Of a stretch of DNA of 64,000 nucleotides, positions 63,591 through 64,000 are shown in pieces. Within the stretch, counting starts at the first letter, position 1; each line of letters begins with the position of its first letter. The translations under genes were made by a program, and so were the position numbers. A model generated the notes under the pieces. The model ran no database searches and was not told the DNA's origin. It was given only the letters and a program-made list of their open reading frames with translations. Origin of the DNA: Athripsodes cinereus (lineage: Eukaryota > Arthropoda > Insecta > Trichoptera > Leptoceridae); the NCBI GenBank assembly GCA_947579605.1, contig OX388320.1, positions 1,426,001-1,490,000 of the forward strand, written 5' to 3'.

Positions 63591-63596
63591 AATAAA
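63591..63596 (+). terminator. Polyadenylation signal AATAAA
   Basis: It lies 136 bases after the stop codon and is followed by a GT-rich GTGTTTTGATT at 63614-63624. It is the first good AATAAA downstream of the stop. Confidence 0.55.
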
Positions 63597-63803
63597 TATA
63601 GTGAAAATATAACAGTGTTTTGATTATTTATAAATTATTGAATCTATTTAAGATTTTCAGATCATTAATATTTTATCCAGAACCCTCGACAGACCGTATT
63701 TTTTATATTTTGTGATCCCTGCTTTATTCAAAAATATTATAATTGTCGTGTGCAAGCTTACCAACTTCTAAAAAAACAAGTATAATATTGATAATTCAGA
63801 CAA

Positions 63804-63880
63804 TCTACGTGGTTTTTGGACGTCCGCATTTTCTCGCGTTTTTTTTCAGAAAGCTTCTTCGCCATTCTCATATCTTTTAT
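63804..63880 (-). repeat. LINE B fragment
   Basis: TTTTTGGACGTCCGCATTTT, CTCGCG and TTCAGAAAGCTTCTTCGCCA then TTCTCAT parallel the GRPR region of LINE B (TCTTGGACGTCCGCGCTTTC, then TCAGATAAATACATCCTCTT at 25710-25770). Confidence 0.55.
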
Positions 63881-64000
63881 CCGCTTTAATTATTTAATCC
63901 AACTCAACTACCTACTCGTATTATATTCACATTTTACTAGAATCGCTGAGTAGGAATAACATCTCTTAAAAAATATGAAACGTTTTCTTAATATAAGATA

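Larger units (their letters stand above)
57702..63612 (+). other. Transcription unit of the two-exon secreted-protein gene
   Basis: Exon 1 spans about 57702-57945 (232 nt leader plus four codons). The intron is 57946-63248, with GTAAGT at the donor and TTTCCAG at the acceptor. Exon 2 runs to a poly(A) site expected shortly after AATAAA (63591-63596), near a GTGTTTTGATT downstream element. The intron holds at least seven transposon copies. Confidence 0.65.

Overview
This is repeat-rich, AT-rich animal nuclear DNA, most likely from a moth or butterfly. The sequence evidence is indirect: many short 5'-truncated retroposons, tRNA-headed SINEs, hairpin MITEs, frequent GTAGGTA/TACCTAC strings, and one secreted-protein gene whose first coding exon holds only four codons. 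There are no prokaryotic features: no operons, no dense ORFs, no CRISPR. Nearly all listed ORFs are chance frames or decayed transposon ORFs. 

The only convincing host gene lies at the right end (about 57,702-63,612, + strand). It has a TATA box and initiator, a four-codon first coding exon ending in GTAAGT, a 5.3 kb intron full of transposons, and a second exon completing a 72-residue secreted protein, followed by AATAAA. 

The rest is a layered transposon landscape; family letters below are my own. A = RTE-like LINE ending in (GAT)n, five copies, four with clean 9-11 bp target-site duplications (TSDs). B = a second LINE ending in (TAG)n or a similar microsatellite. C = an approximately 240 bp SINE-like family, about 30 copies, whose 3' end matches that of B. 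D = foldback element starting ACTGGATTTGGGCAC. E and H = SINEs with tRNA-like boxes. F, J, R and S = LINE 3' tails. I = hairpin MITE, three copies of exactly 207 bp. M = MITE with arms ACCGACGGTACTTG. 

DNA transposons with recognisable ends: 1026-3406 (4-bp TSD, nested hAT at 2107-2548), 14817-17532 (hAT-type ends, 8-bp TSD, broken transposase-like gene), 34241-34946 and 56218-56452 (TA target), 37843-38317 (pogo/Tigger-type ends), 24292-24715 and 25273-26445 (target type unresolved). 

Layout: 0-3.4 kb nested transposons; 3.4-14 kb sparse DNA with D, C, I and H copies; 14.8-17.5 kb the hAT-like element; 18-27 kb C copies, hairpins, SINE E and two DNA elements; 27-28.7 kb a tandem segmental duplication; 29.8-31.8 kb two LINE insertions with TSDs, one keeping a reverse-transcriptase frame; 33-38.3 kb MITEs; 41.4-44.6 kb a 42-bp-based satellite with 92-, 126- and 552-bp higher-order periods, split by a LINE that itself carries an A insertion; 45-57 kb mixed repeats; 57.7 kb onward the host gene. 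The order of insertions can be read from nested TSDs at several places.
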